In this document: positions 1 through 7,981 of the stretch, piece after piece
Layout of the letters: the number at the start of each line of letters is the position of its first letter
Position numbering within the stretch: position 1 is the stretch's first letter
Assembly (NCBI GenBank): GCA_019694165.1
Contig: JAIBCL010000006.1
Span: 267,436 to 331,435 of the forward strand
Source: Verrucomicrobiaceae bacterium
GTDB taxonomy: Bacteria > Verrucomicrobiota > Verrucomicrobiia > Verrucomicrobiales > Verrucomicrobiaceae
Direction: 5' to 3'
DNA: 64,000 bases
The notes under the pieces: model-generated
Seen by the model: only the letters and a program-made list of their open reading frames with translations
What the model was told of the DNA's origin: nothing
Databases searched by the model: none
Program-made: the position numbers and the translations under genes

Positions 1-108
1 GTCCCCATTGAGAAGGCTGGCTGCGTAGGCGATGAGGCTGCTTTCATAAAGGTCCAGAGCCTCCTTCACCAGCATCGACGCGTCGTTGTTTTCGTGCTGG
101 CCGGACAT
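1..108 (-). CDS. RNA polymerase sigma factor (5' end only)
   Basis: The first 36 codons of a minus-strand gene that runs off the window edge. It starts at an ATG preceded by a good AGGAG ribosome binding site. The peptide opens MSGQHENNDAS and continues ALDLYESSLIAYAASLLNGD. This resembles the start of region 2 in short sigma-70/ECF factors of Verrucomicrobia, where an acidic helix with an ESxLxxYAxxLLxGD pattern precedes the core-binding DVVQDTF motif. That motif lies outside the window, so the family is inference. The gene is divergent from the next one, leaving about 150 bp of shared upstream DNA. Confidence 0.5.
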   Translation of the reverse strand, partial: MSGQHENNDASMLVKEALDLYESSLIAYAASLLNGD

Positions 109-255
109 GCTCCTATTTTGCATCCTCAGGAACGGATGGGGAAGGGGTTTGTTAGTCCCGGCGGCGGCGAATCAGCGTTCGAGACCGATCCCTGCTGGGC
201 CACCTCGCGCCGGCACAGGTTTTGCGCGACGCGGGTTTGTGCTTTAGTTGGGAGC

Positions 256-534
256 ATGAGCACCTGGACACCCCCATCGACCGTGAACCTCGCCGACATC
301 GGCTTCATGGACGCGCGCAGCAAGCTGATCGACCTCGCCGCCTTCCTCGACCGCGTGCAGCGCGCGGGGCAGGAAGGAGACTTCCGCGTGCAGGCTCTCC
401 AGCGCGCCATCAAGCTGCTCGATGCCAGCCAGCCGCAGCGCGCCCGCGAGGTGCTCCTGAGCTTCAGTGATCCCTCCACCGAACCGATCGCCAAAGCCAC
501 GATGCAGGGCGCGATCGGCGCCTTCAAACCGTGA
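256..534 (+). CDS. Small conserved-looking protein upstream of EboB-like hydrolase
   Basis: A 92-residue protein starting at an ATG with a GGGAG site just upstream; a longer frame begins at 94 but its extra N-terminus looks like non-coding translation. The sequence is a helical, soluble, charged protein (ARSKLIDLAAFLDRVQRAG, then QRAREVLLSFSDPSTEP). It ends 21 bp before the TatD-family gene, so the two are probably co-transcribed. In ebo clusters of other bacteria an EboA-domain protein accompanies the TatD-like EboB, but I cannot show that this short protein is EboA. Function unknown. Confidence 0.6.
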   Translation: MSTWTPPSTVNLADIGFMDARSKLIDLAAFLDRVQRAGQEGDFRVQALQRAIKLLDASQPQRAREVLLSFSDPSTEPIAKATMQGAIGAFKP

Positions 535-555
535 AGCCCTTCTCTTCTCATTGCC

Positions 556-1359
556 ATGAACTACATCGAACCCCACGGACACATGGTCAGCCGCACCACG
601 GATGACTACGAGCGCATGGCGCTGGCCGGCTGTCGCGCCATCTGCGAGCCCGCGTTCTGGGCCGGCTTCGACCGCGCCTCGGCGGCGGGCTTCTATGATT
701 ACTTCCGCCAGATCACCGACTACGAGCCGAAGCGCGCCGCCAAATTTGGCATCCAGCATTACTGCTGGCTCTGCATCAATCCCAAGGAGGCCGAGGACAC
801 GAAGCTGGCCGATGAAGTCATCGCGCTCATCCCCGAGTTCCTGAAGCGGCCCGGCGTGCTCGGCATCGGCGAGATCGGCCTGAACAAAAACAGCCGCAAC
901 GAGCTGATCATCTTCGAGAAGCACGTCCAGCTCGCGCAGGACCACCAGCAGCTCGTGCTCATCCACACCCCGCATCTCGAGGACAAGCTCAAGGGCACGC
1001 GCCTCATCATCGACTCGTTGAAAAACTTCCCGAAGATCGATCCCCGGCGCGTCATCATCGACCACGTCGAGGAACACACCATCGACGCCGTGCTCGACGC
1101 CGGATTCTGGGCCGGCATCACGCTATATCCCGAAAGCAAGTGCACCCCGCACCGCGCCATCGACATGCTCGAGCAGCGCCAGGGCGAGCGCATCTGGATG
1201 AACAGCGCCTGCGACTGGGGCATCAGCGATCCGCTGGCCGTGCCAAAGACCGTCCAGGCCATGCGCCAGCGCGGCTGGAGCGAGGCGATGATGCAAAAGA
1301 TCGTCTGGGAAAACCCCCGTGCGTTCATGGGGCAGAGCGAGAAGTTCGTGATGCCGTGA
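556..1359 (+). CDS. TatD-family metal-dependent hydrolase, EboB-like
   Basis: 267 residues, a full-length TIM-barrel amidohydrolase of the TatD type. Visible metal ligands include an HxH near the N-terminus (EPHGHM, residues 5-10), a Glu in GIGEIG, a His in LIHTPH and another His in IIDHVEEH. The SRTTDDYERMALAG stretch and the C-terminal ACDWGISDPLAVPKT stretch match the subgroup found as EboB in ebo gene clusters, which are linked to transport or processing of periplasmic precursors. The usual ebo partners (UbiA prenyltransferase, dehydroquinate-synthase-like and AP-endonuclease-like proteins) are not visible here. Substrate unknown. Confidence 0.8.
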   Translation: MNYIEPHGHMVSRTTDDYERMALAGCRAICEPAFWAGFDRASAAGFYDYFRQITDYEPKRAAKFGIQHYCWLCINPKEAEDTKLADEVIALIPEFLKRPGVLGIGEIGLNKNSRNELIIFEKHVQLAQDHQQLVLIHTPHLEDKLKGTRLIIDSLKNFPKIDPRRVIIDHVEEHTIDAVLDAGFWAGITLYPESKCTPHRAIDMLEQRQGERIWMNSACDWGISDPLAVPKTVQAMRQRGWSEAMMQKIVWENPRAFMGQSEKFVMP

Positions 1360-1390
1360 GCCCGATGGGGCTGCGTCCGCGCTGACTGCC

Positions 1391-1494
1391 GTTGGAGTCC
1401 CGCCTTTAGGCGGTCAGGGTAACCCGCGAATCTCGATAAGGACACCGTGCATAAGGCGCACCCGTTCCTGACCGGCTGAAACCGGGACTCCAAC
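1391..1494. repeat. Palindromic repeat, GTTGGAGTCCCG family
   Basis: An intergenic element of about 104 bp with imperfect inverted termini. The left arm begins GTTGGAGTCCCGCCTTTAGG and the right arm ends CGGGACTCCAAC. The outer 12 bp match perfectly and pairing continues with a few mismatches to about 28 bp. There is no coding sequence inside and no clear target duplication. It looks like a REP/MITE-type non-autonomous repeat. Confidence 0.7.
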
Positions 1495-1847
1495 GAAATT
1501 CGCTGCGCTCCAGCGTAGGCCGCAAGGTGGATTCCTCCACGGCACTGCGTTGCCAGATTCAGACGGAGGCCACCGACATGCCCTGTTCATCTTTCACCGG
1601 CTTCACGCAGGCGACGGCTCTGGTTCGAACGCCATGGATTTCACATGCCTGTTCGGACAGCCGTTGCACGTATGAGATCGCGCACCCGTTGGAGTTCTCC
1701 AAACATCGCCTGTCGCTGTTTTTGAACGGCCGCGTCATGCCCTGCTCGGCACGGCCCAGGACTTGGTGCTGCGGGATCGGAGACCGCGCGCCGGGTAGGA
1801 CGAACGGACGGGTTGCGGTCGTCGGATCGTTCAGCGAGTGATGGGCG
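1495..1847. other. Intergenic region, no gene recognised
   Basis: Only short frames with shadow-like composition occur here. I see no RNA gene, convincing promoter or repeat after the palindromic element that precedes it. Confidence 0.5.
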
Positions 1848-2363
1848 ATGCAAAGAAGGGCGCGACGAACTGGTGAACCGAAATCCGCAGGCAAGGTGTT
1901 GCTGGCGTTTGGCGTGGTGTGGGGCGGGCTCTCGCTGATCTTTCTGCTGCTGGGCATCCGCTCGATCCAGTCAGAGCGGCAGTATGGAACCGAGGGTGCC
2001 ACCGCGCCGGGCGTGATCACGGCGAAATGGGTGGCGGAGAAACGGGGGCTGGACCGCGAGACGAAGCGGGAGACGATTTCGAAGACTTACTATCTCCAGT
2101 ATCAGTTCACCGCGAGCGAGGGGCGGAGGGTCAGTGCGGAGACTTCGGTTTCTAAGGAGCGATGGGACAGCGCTCGCGAACAAGAGGCGGTCCGGGTGCA
2201 ATACCTTCGCCATGACGCGGTGCGGAACCGGCTCGCTGGCGAGGCTGGCACGACGAGGGCGTGGATTCTTGCGGGACTCGGTGCCGTTGGCGTGCTGATC
2301 GGTCTGGGTGCCATCGTGGCTGGCGTTGGCAGGAAGCGTGCGGGTGTGGCGGCCCGCGCATGA
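1848..2363 (+). CDS. DUF3592-like membrane protein
   Basis: 171 residues with one membrane segment near the N-terminus (about residues 17-38) and a second near the C-terminus (about 142-163), enclosing a soluble beta-rich domain. This domain has the pattern of DUF3592 proteins: a YYLQYQF strand, a VSAETSVSKERWDS segment and a VRVQYLRHDAVRNRL motif comparable to the V-x-YLPxxPxxxR motif of the family. It probably sits in the inner membrane. Function is unknown. The gene stands alone between an intergenic repeat and lpxI. Confidence 0.6.
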   Translation: MQRRARRTGEPKSAGKVLLAFGVVWGGLSLIFLLLGIRSIQSERQYGTEGATAPGVITAKWVAEKRGLDRETKRETISKTYYLQYQFTASEGRRVSAETSVSKERWDSAREQEAVRVQYLRHDAVRNRLAGEAGTTRAWILAGLGAVGVLIGLGAIVAGVGRKRAGVAARA

Positions 2364-2507
2364 CTCTGCGCGGACGAGCTGTCGCCGTCATCGTTCGGGT
2401 TCGTGGAGGAATCGTAATGACGAGAACTCGGCGGGATCGAGCTGCGCGGAACGGTGTTGCGGAACGGTTGAGTTTTCCTCAAACCACCGCTCAACTAGCG
2501 CCCACCC

Positions 2508-3335
2508 ATGGCAGTCACATCGTCCCGTCTTGAAACGACCATCGCTCTCATCGCCGGCAACGGCATTTATCCCGAGACCTTCGCGGCTGCGGCGCGGCGC
2601 GCGGGCGTGGCGAAACTGGTGGCGGCGGCGTTCACCGACGAGACGAAGCCGGATCTCGGGCAGAAGGTGGATGCGATTGAGTGGTTCCGCGTGGGCCAGC
2701 TCTCGAAGATGATCGCTTTTTTCCAGCGCGAGGGCGTGAAGCAGTGCGTGATGGTCGGGCAGATCGCGCCGCGGAATCTGTTCGATCTGCGCCCCGATCT
2801 CCGCACGCTCATGCTGCTGGCGCGGCTCAAGCAGCGCAATGCGGAGTCGCTCTTCGGCGGTATTGCTGATGAACTGAAAAAGGATGGCATCGAGCTTCTC
2901 CCGGCGACGACGTTTCTCGACGATCTGCTGCCGCCGCCGGGACTCGTGGCGGGACCCGCGGTGAAGAAGCGCCGGTGGGAGGATGCGGAGTATGGATTCA
3001 AGATCGCGAAGGAGACGAGCCGGCTCGACATCGGGCAGACCGTGGTGGTGAAAAACGGCACCGTGCTCGCGGTGGAAGCTTTTGAAGGCACGAATGAAAC
3101 CGTGCAGCGCGGCGGCAAAATGGGACGCGGCAAGGCAACGATGGCGAAAGTTTCGAAGCCAAATCAAGACATGCGATTCGACGTTCCCGTGATCGGTCCT
3201 GACACGATCAAGACGGCTGCGTCAGCGGGCGTGGATGTCATCGCCATCGAAGCGGGAAAGACGCTTTTGCTCGGTCGCGAAGAGATCGTGCAATCATGCG
3301 CGGCGCTGAAGGTGAGCGTGCTTGCTTTGGAGTGA
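2508..3335 (+). CDS. lpxI: UDP-2,3-diacylglucosamine pyrophosphatase LpxI
   Basis: 275 residues, the usual LpxI (DUF1009) length. LpxI hydrolyses UDP-2,3-diacylglucosamine to lipid X and UMP in lipid A synthesis, replacing LpxH. Family features seen are the N-terminal IALIAGNGIYPETFA strand-loop, the central VGQIAPRNLFDLRPD motif, and the C-terminal domain with GQTVVVKNGTVLAVEAFEGT, where LpxI proteins carry the conserved EGTD-like motif (here EGTN), followed by VPVIGPDTI. It implies that this organism makes lipid A. No lipid A neighbours are adjacent; hldD lies 13 kb away. Confidence 0.93.
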   Translation: MAVTSSRLETTIALIAGNGIYPETFAAAARRAGVAKLVAAAFTDETKPDLGQKVDAIEWFRVGQLSKMIAFFQREGVKQCVMVGQIAPRNLFDLRPDLRTLMLLARLKQRNAESLFGGIADELKKDGIELLPATTFLDDLLPPPGLVAGPAVKKRRWEDAEYGFKIAKETSRLDIGQTVVVKNGTVLAVEAFEGTNETVQRGGKMGRGKATMAKVSKPNQDMRFDVPVIGPDTIKTAASAGVDVIAIEAGKTLLLGREEIVQSCAALKVSVLALE

Positions 3336-3384
3336 TTGAACGTCAGGCGCGCGAGGGCGTCCCAGAAAAAACTTCGGCAACAAT

Positions 3385-3399
3385 TTGAAATAATTTCAA
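3385..3399. promoter_or_regulatory. Short perfect palindrome upstream of the Sel1 gene
   Basis: TTGAAATAATTTCAA has 7-bp perfect arms around one base, in an AT-rich stretch 69-83 bp before the Sel1-repeat gene. It could be an operator, or part of an AT-rich promoter (TTGAAA resembles a -35 box). No further copies were noticed, so this is tentative. Confidence 0.2.
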
Positions 3400-3467
3400 T
3401 TTTGTCCCAAGAATAAAATCTTCCGGGCGTCAATCCGGTCCCAAGAGACAACCTCGAATCCAAATCC

Positions 3468-5144
3468 ATGATACTAACCGCAATCAAATTGAAACTGGTC
3501 GCGCTCGTCGCAGTCGCCGGCCTGAATACGGACGACATGAAGGGCATCAGCCCGGAGATGACAAAGGCCCTCGAATCTCTGGCGGCAGACCAGAAAGCCG
3601 CGCAAGAGAAGGACAGCAAGGTGGACATCAATGCGTCCCTGACCAAGACCGTGGAGAAGGTGGGTGAGCTTGCCAAAGCCGGAGATCCTGATGCGAACTA
3701 CGCGCTCGGCCGGTGGGCCTTGCTGGGCCTCTTCCAGAACGCCACGGCTGAAGCCGCGATGGGCAGCTTCAAAGCCGCGGCTGACAAGGGCCATGTGCTT
3801 GCCAAGGCCGAACTCGGCGGCCTCATGCTTCAGGCCTATCCGCAGGATCCGGAGAAGGTGAAACAGGCCATCAAGTACATCCAGGAAGCCGAAACAGGCG
3901 GGAACAATGACGCGCGCCGTGCACTGGCGCAGCTCACGCTGCAGGGCGTGGGAGACATCATCCCTGCGAGCCTCGACAAGGCGAAGGCGCTGCTCGAAAA
4001 AGGCAGCGCGGCCGGTGACGGTGCGGCGACGCTCGGCCTCAGCCAGCTCTACGCAGCCGGCGTGAATGATGGCAAGGGCGAGGTGAAACTGGCCAAGGAC
4101 GAAAACAAGGCGCTGGAGATGCTGCAGAAGGCAGTTGAGCAGGGCAATTCTCCCGCGATGAGCCAGCTCGCGGCGCTTTACTTCAACGGCGCGGAGCACC
4201 CGAGCGTGAAGAAGGATCCGGCCAAAGCGATCACGATGTTCAAGAACGCCGCCGACAAGGGCAACGCTGCCGCGAACAACAGCCTGGGCCAGATTTATGA
4301 AAACGGCCTCGGCGAACAGAAGAAGAACATCGAAGAAGCGGTGAAGTATTACACCGCCGCCGCCAATGCGGGCGATGCGGCCGCGCAGTTCCGCGTGGGC
4401 AACATGCTCGAAGTGGGCGTCAAAGACGGTGACAAGGTGATCGTGGGCCAGAATCCGAAGGCCGCGCTCGACCTTTACCGCATCTCCGCCCAGAGCGGCC
4501 TTGCGGAGGCGAACTACAACGTGGGCGCCTACTACGAGGCGGGCAACATCGTTGACCGCGATCTGCCGAAGTCCTTTGCCTTCTTCCAGCGCGCCGCGTT
4601 CGCCGGCCTGCCGCAGGCCCAGCACAAGGTGGGCGCCTATTATCAGAACGGCGTCGGCATTGGCCGTGACCTCGTGGCCGGTGCCGCCTGGTACCAGCGC
4701 GCCGCGGACAACGGCTTCGCGCTCAGCCAGCTCGTGCTCGGTGCCATGAGCGAACTCGGCTCCGGCGTGCCGCAGAGCTTCACTGCCGCCGCGAACAACT
4801 ATCAGCTCGCGGCCGCACAAGGCATGCCGCTGGCGATGATCCGCATGGCCAGCCTCTATGAGCGCGGTGCCGGCGTGAAGGCCGACCTCGCCCGTGCCTG
4901 GGTCTATGCCCAGCAGGCCGTGGATGCCTCGAACAAGGCCAAGGATGCCGTGGCTTATCTCGAAGCCCTTGAGAAGAACATGAGCAGCGAGCAGAAGAGC
5001 GAGGCAAAGAAGATCTACGACCAGAAGAAGTCCGAAGCCAAGAAGTCCGACAGCGGCGCACCGGCCGCGGCTCCGACTTCGAGCGGCAGCGCTCCCGCGG
5101 CGCCCACGACCGGCGGCAAGGGCAAGAAGGGCAAGAATAATTGA
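3468..5144 (+). CDS. Sel1-repeat (TPR-like) protein
   Basis: 558 residues built almost entirely of about ten Sel1-like repeats, each roughly 36-45 residues with the A-x-x-x-Y-x-x-AA-x-x-G-x-x-x-A-x-x-x-LG pattern, for example AVKYYTAAANAGDAAAQFRVG. Such alpha-solenoids are scaffolds for protein-protein contacts, often in the periplasm or in signalling. The N-terminus has a short hydrophobic stretch (LKLVALVAVAG) that could be a weak signal peptide. The C-terminal 60 residues are low complexity, rich in Lys, Ala, Ser and Pro, ending GGKGKKGKNN. Two strong stem-loops follow the stop. Partners are unknown. Confidence 0.85.
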   Translation: MILTAIKLKLVALVAVAGLNTDDMKGISPEMTKALESLAADQKAAQEKDSKVDINASLTKTVEKVGELAKAGDPDANYALGRWALLGLFQNATAEAAMGSFKAAADKGHVLAKAELGGLMLQAYPQDPEKVKQAIKYIQEAETGGNNDARRALAQLTLQGVGDIIPASLDKAKALLEKGSAAGDGAATLGLSQLYAAGVNDGKGEVKLAKDENKALEMLQKAVEQGNSPAMSQLAALYFNGAEHPSVKKDPAKAITMFKNAADKGNAAANNSLGQIYENGLGEQKKNIEEAVKYYTAAANAGDAAAQFRVGNMLEVGVKDGDKVIVGQNPKAALDLYRISAQSGLAEANYNVGAYYEAGNIVDRDLPKSFAFFQRAAFAGLPQAQHKVGAYYQNGVGIGRDLVAGAAWYQRAADNGFALSQLVLGAMSELGSGVPQSFTAAANNYQLAAAQGMPLAMIRMASLYERGAGVKADLARAWVYAQQAVDASNKAKDAVAYLEALEKNMSSEQKSEAKKIYDQKKSEAKKSDSGAPAAAPTSSGSAPAAPTTGGKGKKGKNN

Positions 5145-5167
5145 CGCGCGCGTGCTCCGTAGCGGCG

Positions 5168-5199
5168 ACAAGCGGTTTTCAGATTGGAAAACCGCTTGT
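5168..5199 (+). terminator. Stem-loop after the Sel1 gene
   Basis: A perfect 13-bp inverted repeat (ACAAGCGGTTTTC, 6-nt loop, then the complement) 24 bp past the stop codon. It lacks a T-run, so it may stabilise the 3' end of the message rather than terminate transcription. Confidence 0.4.
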
Positions 5200-5226
5200 C
5201 AAAGCAGAGCACGAAGCTAGTTTCAG

Positions 5227-5262
5227 CGGCGGTTTCCCCGGACGGGAAACCGCCGTTTTTTT
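5227..5262 (+). terminator. Rho-independent terminator
   Basis: A 12-bp perfect GC-rich stem (CGGCGGTTTCCC with its complement), a 5-nt loop and seven T residues directly after. It separates the Sel1 gene from the tRNA, which begins 2 bp later. Confidence 0.85.
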
Positions 5263-5263
5263 C

Positions 5264-5339
5264 GGGGCATTAGCTCAGTTGGTAGAGCGCCTGCATGGCA
5301 TGCAGGAGGTCAGCGGTTCGAACCCGCTATGCTCCACCA
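5264..5339 (+). tRNA. tRNA-Ala (GGC)
   Basis: A 76-nt cloverleaf including an encoded CCA. The acceptor stem is GGGGCAT/ATGCTCC with one G-T pair. The D-arm TAGCTCAGTTGGTAGAGC, anticodon stem CCTGC/GCAGG with loop ATGGCAT (anticodon GGC) and T-arm AGCGGTTCGAACCCGCT are all present. It reads alanine GCC codons. Confidence 0.97.
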
Positions 5340-5423
5340 AACCACTCCCAACGGGACGAGGTTTGGCGGCAAAGTTCAGAGCGGTGGACGCCGCTGCGTT
5401 TGACGGCTAGACTTGCCGCCGTC

Positions 5424-6122
5424 ATGAAAACGATTCTCCTCGCTCTCGCCTTCGCGGGCATCTTCGCGGCCGTTGCATCCGGTGAACTCGTGCTGGACGG
5501 CAAAGTCATCGAAGTGAAGCCCAAGCCCGAGGATGAAACGGTGAGCGCCATCTTCACCTTCACGAACAAGGGCACGAAGACCGTCAAGGTGCTCAGCGTG
5601 GAGAGCAAATGCACTTGTGTGAGCGCGAGCGTGGACGCGGCGTCGTACGCAGCCGGCGCGAAGGGCATCGGCACGGCGGAGTTCAAGGTCGGCAGTTTTG
5701 TGGGCAAGCACGAGAAATTCATCGTTGTGAACACGGATGATCCCGCTCAGCCGGAGTTTGTGGTCACTTTTGTGCTCGACGTGCCCGAGGTGATCCAGGT
5801 CGAGCCGCGCACCTTGCAATGGTGGCTCGGGGACGCTCCGGACGAGAAGCACACGACCGTGAAGGTCGTTGGCAAGGATCCGATGAAAATCGTCAACGTC
5901 AGCTCGACGAGGGACGGCGTGGAATTCACCTGGAAGGAAGTAAAGCCGGGCCGCGAGTACACCGTGACGGTGAAGCCGGCGTCCACAAACTCGGTCTTCC
6001 TCGGCGCGCTGAAGATCGAGACGGACAGCAAGATACCGAAGTACCAACGGCAGCTCGCCTATTTCAGCGTTTACCGGAAGCCGGACTCTGCCCTGGGTGC
6101 GGCGGCCGCCCCGGCAAAATGA
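5424..6122 (+). CDS. Secreted DUF1573 protein
   Basis: 232 residues. An ATG at 5424 gives a clean signal peptide (MKTILLALAFAGIFAAVASG); an upstream in-frame extension would overlap the tRNA and is rejected. The mature part begins with a DUF1573 Ig-like domain: FTFTNKGTKTVKVLSVESKCTCVSA has the typical N-x-G-x-x-x-L-x-I followed by a CxC pair. Proteins of this type are periplasmic or outer-membrane associated, and their function is mostly unknown. The stop overlaps the next start by 4 bp (ATGA), indicating translational coupling with the rhodanese gene. Confidence 0.82.
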   Translation: MKTILLALAFAGIFAAVASGELVLDGKVIEVKPKPEDETVSAIFTFTNKGTKTVKVLSVESKCTCVSASVDAASYAAGAKGIGTAEFKVGSFVGKHEKFIVVNTDDPAQPEFVVTFVLDVPEVIQVEPRTLQWWLGDAPDEKHTTVKVVGKDPMKIVNVSSTRDGVEFTWKEVKPGREYTVTVKPASTNSVFLGALKIETDSKIPKYQRQLAYFSVYRKPDSALGAAAAPAK

Positions 6123-6559
6123 TTCGCCAGGCAGCCATCCTGATCCTGCTCTCGGTCGTCTGCGCGTCGGCCACGCACTTTTTTCACCCGCGTGCGCCGG
6201 CCTGGTATCTCGTCGAGGAGAAGCTGGCGGAGGATGAGGTGAGCATGGCCGTCATCGAGCAGAAGTGGAAAGGGGATGTGTTCTGGATCGACGCGCGCAT
6301 CAGCTCGCAATACGAGGCGGGCCATGTGCCGGGCGCAGTGTCGCTCAACGAGCAGAACTTCAATCAGTCTCTCTTTGACCAGATCACGACGCTGCAGGAC
6401 CTGAAGAAGCCCCTGGTGATCTACTGCGACTCGCAGAAGTGTGATGCCAGCCGCAACGTGCGCAAGCACCTGCTTGAGAGCATACCTCTTGAGAACGTTT
6501 TCGTGCTCAAAGGCGGCTGGCAGGCATGGCAGCAGTCGCGCGAACAAAAGCCGCGCTGA
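6119..6559 (+). CDS. Exported rhodanese-like protein
   Basis: 146 residues with an N-terminal hydrophobic segment (QAAILILLSVVCAS) acting as signal or anchor, then one rhodanese domain. The domain has FWIDARISSQYEAGHVPGA (CH2A-like) and the loop VIYCDSQKCDASRNV, where the first Cys occupies the catalytic position and a second Cys could form a disulfide. It ends VFVLKGGWQAWQQ as in single-domain rhodaneses. It probably handles sulfur or redox chemistry in the periplasm, together with the coupled DUF1573 protein. It converges on the gene that follows. Confidence 0.82.
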   Translation: MIRQAAILILLSVVCASATHFFHPRAPAWYLVEEKLAEDEVSMAVIEQKWKGDVFWIDARISSQYEAGHVPGAVSLNEQNFNQSLFDQITTLQDLKKPLVIYCDSQKCDASRNVRKHLLESIPLENVFVLKGGWQAWQQSREQKPR

Positions 6560-6568
6560 AGCCGGCCT

Positions 6569-7750
6569 TCATATGCGCAGGAACACCCGCTGGCGGTAAA
6601 GCCACCAGCACATCAGCCAGAGCACCAGCAGCACGGAGCAGCGGTCCACCAGGGGACCGTATGGACCGGCAAAGATGTCCGTGCCGAGGACAGCCTTTCC
6701 GAAGTGTACTTGCAGCGTGTGCCGGATCCAGCCGGTGGACAGTTGCTTTGCCACATAGATGAAGATGGAGTTCATGCCGACGACCACCAGGGGGAAGACC
6801 AGCTTTTTCTGGCCGGCGATCTCCACCAGCCAGAAGAAGAACGCCAGCAACAGCAGCACCCAGCCGCCGCTGAAGAGCACCCACGAAGGCGTCCAGATGC
6901 GCTTCACCACCGGACAAATGAGTATGCCGGCGATGAAGCCTGCCATCAGCAGGATCACGCCGGTCACCACGAGCCGTGCACAGGTCTGGCGTGCATCCTT
7001 CGAGAGATGAAGATACCTGCCGGTGACCAGCCCCATAAGCATCGTGGCCAGGGAAGGCACGAAGTTCAGCGTCTGGTAGCCGCCTTCGTTGAGGCGAAAC
7101 GGCTCCTTGTGCGGGAAGAGATTGAGGAACCAGCGGTCGAAGTCCGCCGCCGCGTTCGTGTGAGCATTCCAGTGCGAGAAGAAACCCTGCAGCACGCCTG
7201 CCGCACCGACCTTGTCAGCGGCACCGCCATCGAACGCCGCCCCAGGCACCGAGTGCCAGAAGAACCACCACCAGTAGCCCGCAAGGATGATCACGATGGC
7301 CGCCACCTGCATCTCCCAGCCGAGCGTCCACAGGAGAAAGAGGAACACATAACCGAGGCCGATCTGGCCGAGCACATTCGTGAAGGACCACTGCGTCATC
7401 GTCCTGTCGTTCGACGTGAGCAGCACGGCCAGCAGCACCAGCACCACGGCGCGGATGATCGCGTGCATGAGCATCTTCAAAAAGCCATCCCCAGCCGTGC
7501 TGCGGCGGGCATAGGAATAGGCCATCGCCAGCCCGACCATGAACATGAACGAAGGCTGAATCAGGTCCCACAGCGCGCACCCCTGCCATGCGCGATGCTC
7601 GAACTGCGGCGCGAGCATCTCCCAGAACGTGCCGGGATGTTCCTTCGCCATCGTCGGAATGCCGAAGCCGGACGAAACCATCAGCAGCATCACAAAACCG
7701 CGAAAAGCATCCAGGGAGACGAGTCGGTTGGTTGGGGCGGGCGAGGACAT
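6569..7750 (-). CDS. DUF5009/HGSNAT-like membrane acyltransferase family protein
   Basis: 393 residues with about ten to twelve membrane segments. The start chosen is the ATG that gives SPAPTNRLVSLDAFRGFVMLLMV; the RLxSLDxFRG motif in the first membrane helix is the signature of the DUF5009 and heparan-alpha-glucosaminide N-acetyltransferase (YeiB/HGSNAT-like) group. An ATG at 7852 would add 34 residues of poor character. Members move acyl groups across the inner membrane to sugars. Substrate unknown. No obvious operon partner. Confidence 0.75.
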   Translation of the reverse strand: MSSPAPTNRLVSLDAFRGFVMLLMVSSGFGIPTMAKEHPGTFWEMLAPQFEHRAWQGCALWDLIQPSFMFMVGLAMAYSYARRSTAGDGFLKMLMHAIIRAVVLVLLAVLLTSNDRTMTQWSFTNVLGQIGLGYVFLFLLWTLGWEMQVAAIVIILAGYWWWFFWHSVPGAAFDGGAADKVGAAGVLQGFFSHWNAHTNAAADFDRWFLNLFPHKEPFRLNEGGYQTLNFVPSLATMLMGLVTGRYLHLSKDARQTCARLVVTGVILLMAGFIAGILICPVVKRIWTPSWVLFSGGWVLLLLAFFFWLVEIAGQKKLVFPLVVVGMNSIFIYVAKQLSTGWIRHTLQVHFGKAVLGTDIFAGPYGPLVDRCSVLLVLWLMCWWLYRQRVFLRI

Positions 7751-7908
7751 GGCGTGGTTTGGGAGCCACAACGCCGCATGGCAGCCGGCCCTATCTCCGC
7801 CGGCCGGCTTCGGGAGCAATTCTTCCATCGTCGCCGGGGTGTTGATTTCCAAAGCAACCCGGCCCCGACCGCACAGGCGCGCAGCCTCGGCTGGCAGTCT
7901 CCGGGAAG

Positions 7909-7942
7909 CAAAACGGCACCACCCCGCGAGGGATGATGCCGT
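7909..7942 (-). terminator. Likely terminator after glnII
   Basis: Read on the minus strand, ACGGCATCATCCC pairs imperfectly with GGGGTGGTGCCGT around a TCGC loop and is followed by TTTT. It lies 40 bp past the glnII stop. Confidence 0.55.
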
Positions 7943-7981
7943 CCTGACTTGATGCTTTTCGAATCCGGTGCGGGGCGCTCG

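Noticed and set aside
1527..1841. A 104-residue frame in the intergenic region after the TatD gene
   Set aside because: Cys/Arg-rich random composition, no ribosome binding site, and no recognisable motif.
3474..5171. A 565-residue open frame antisense to the Sel1-repeat gene
   Set aside because: It is the shadow of a GC-rich, Ala/Lys-rich repeat gene. The sense protein has clear repeat motifs, and the antisense one has none.
5295..5423. N-terminal extension of the DUF1573 protein
   Set aside because: It would begin inside the tRNA. The ATG at 5424 gives a proper signal peptide.
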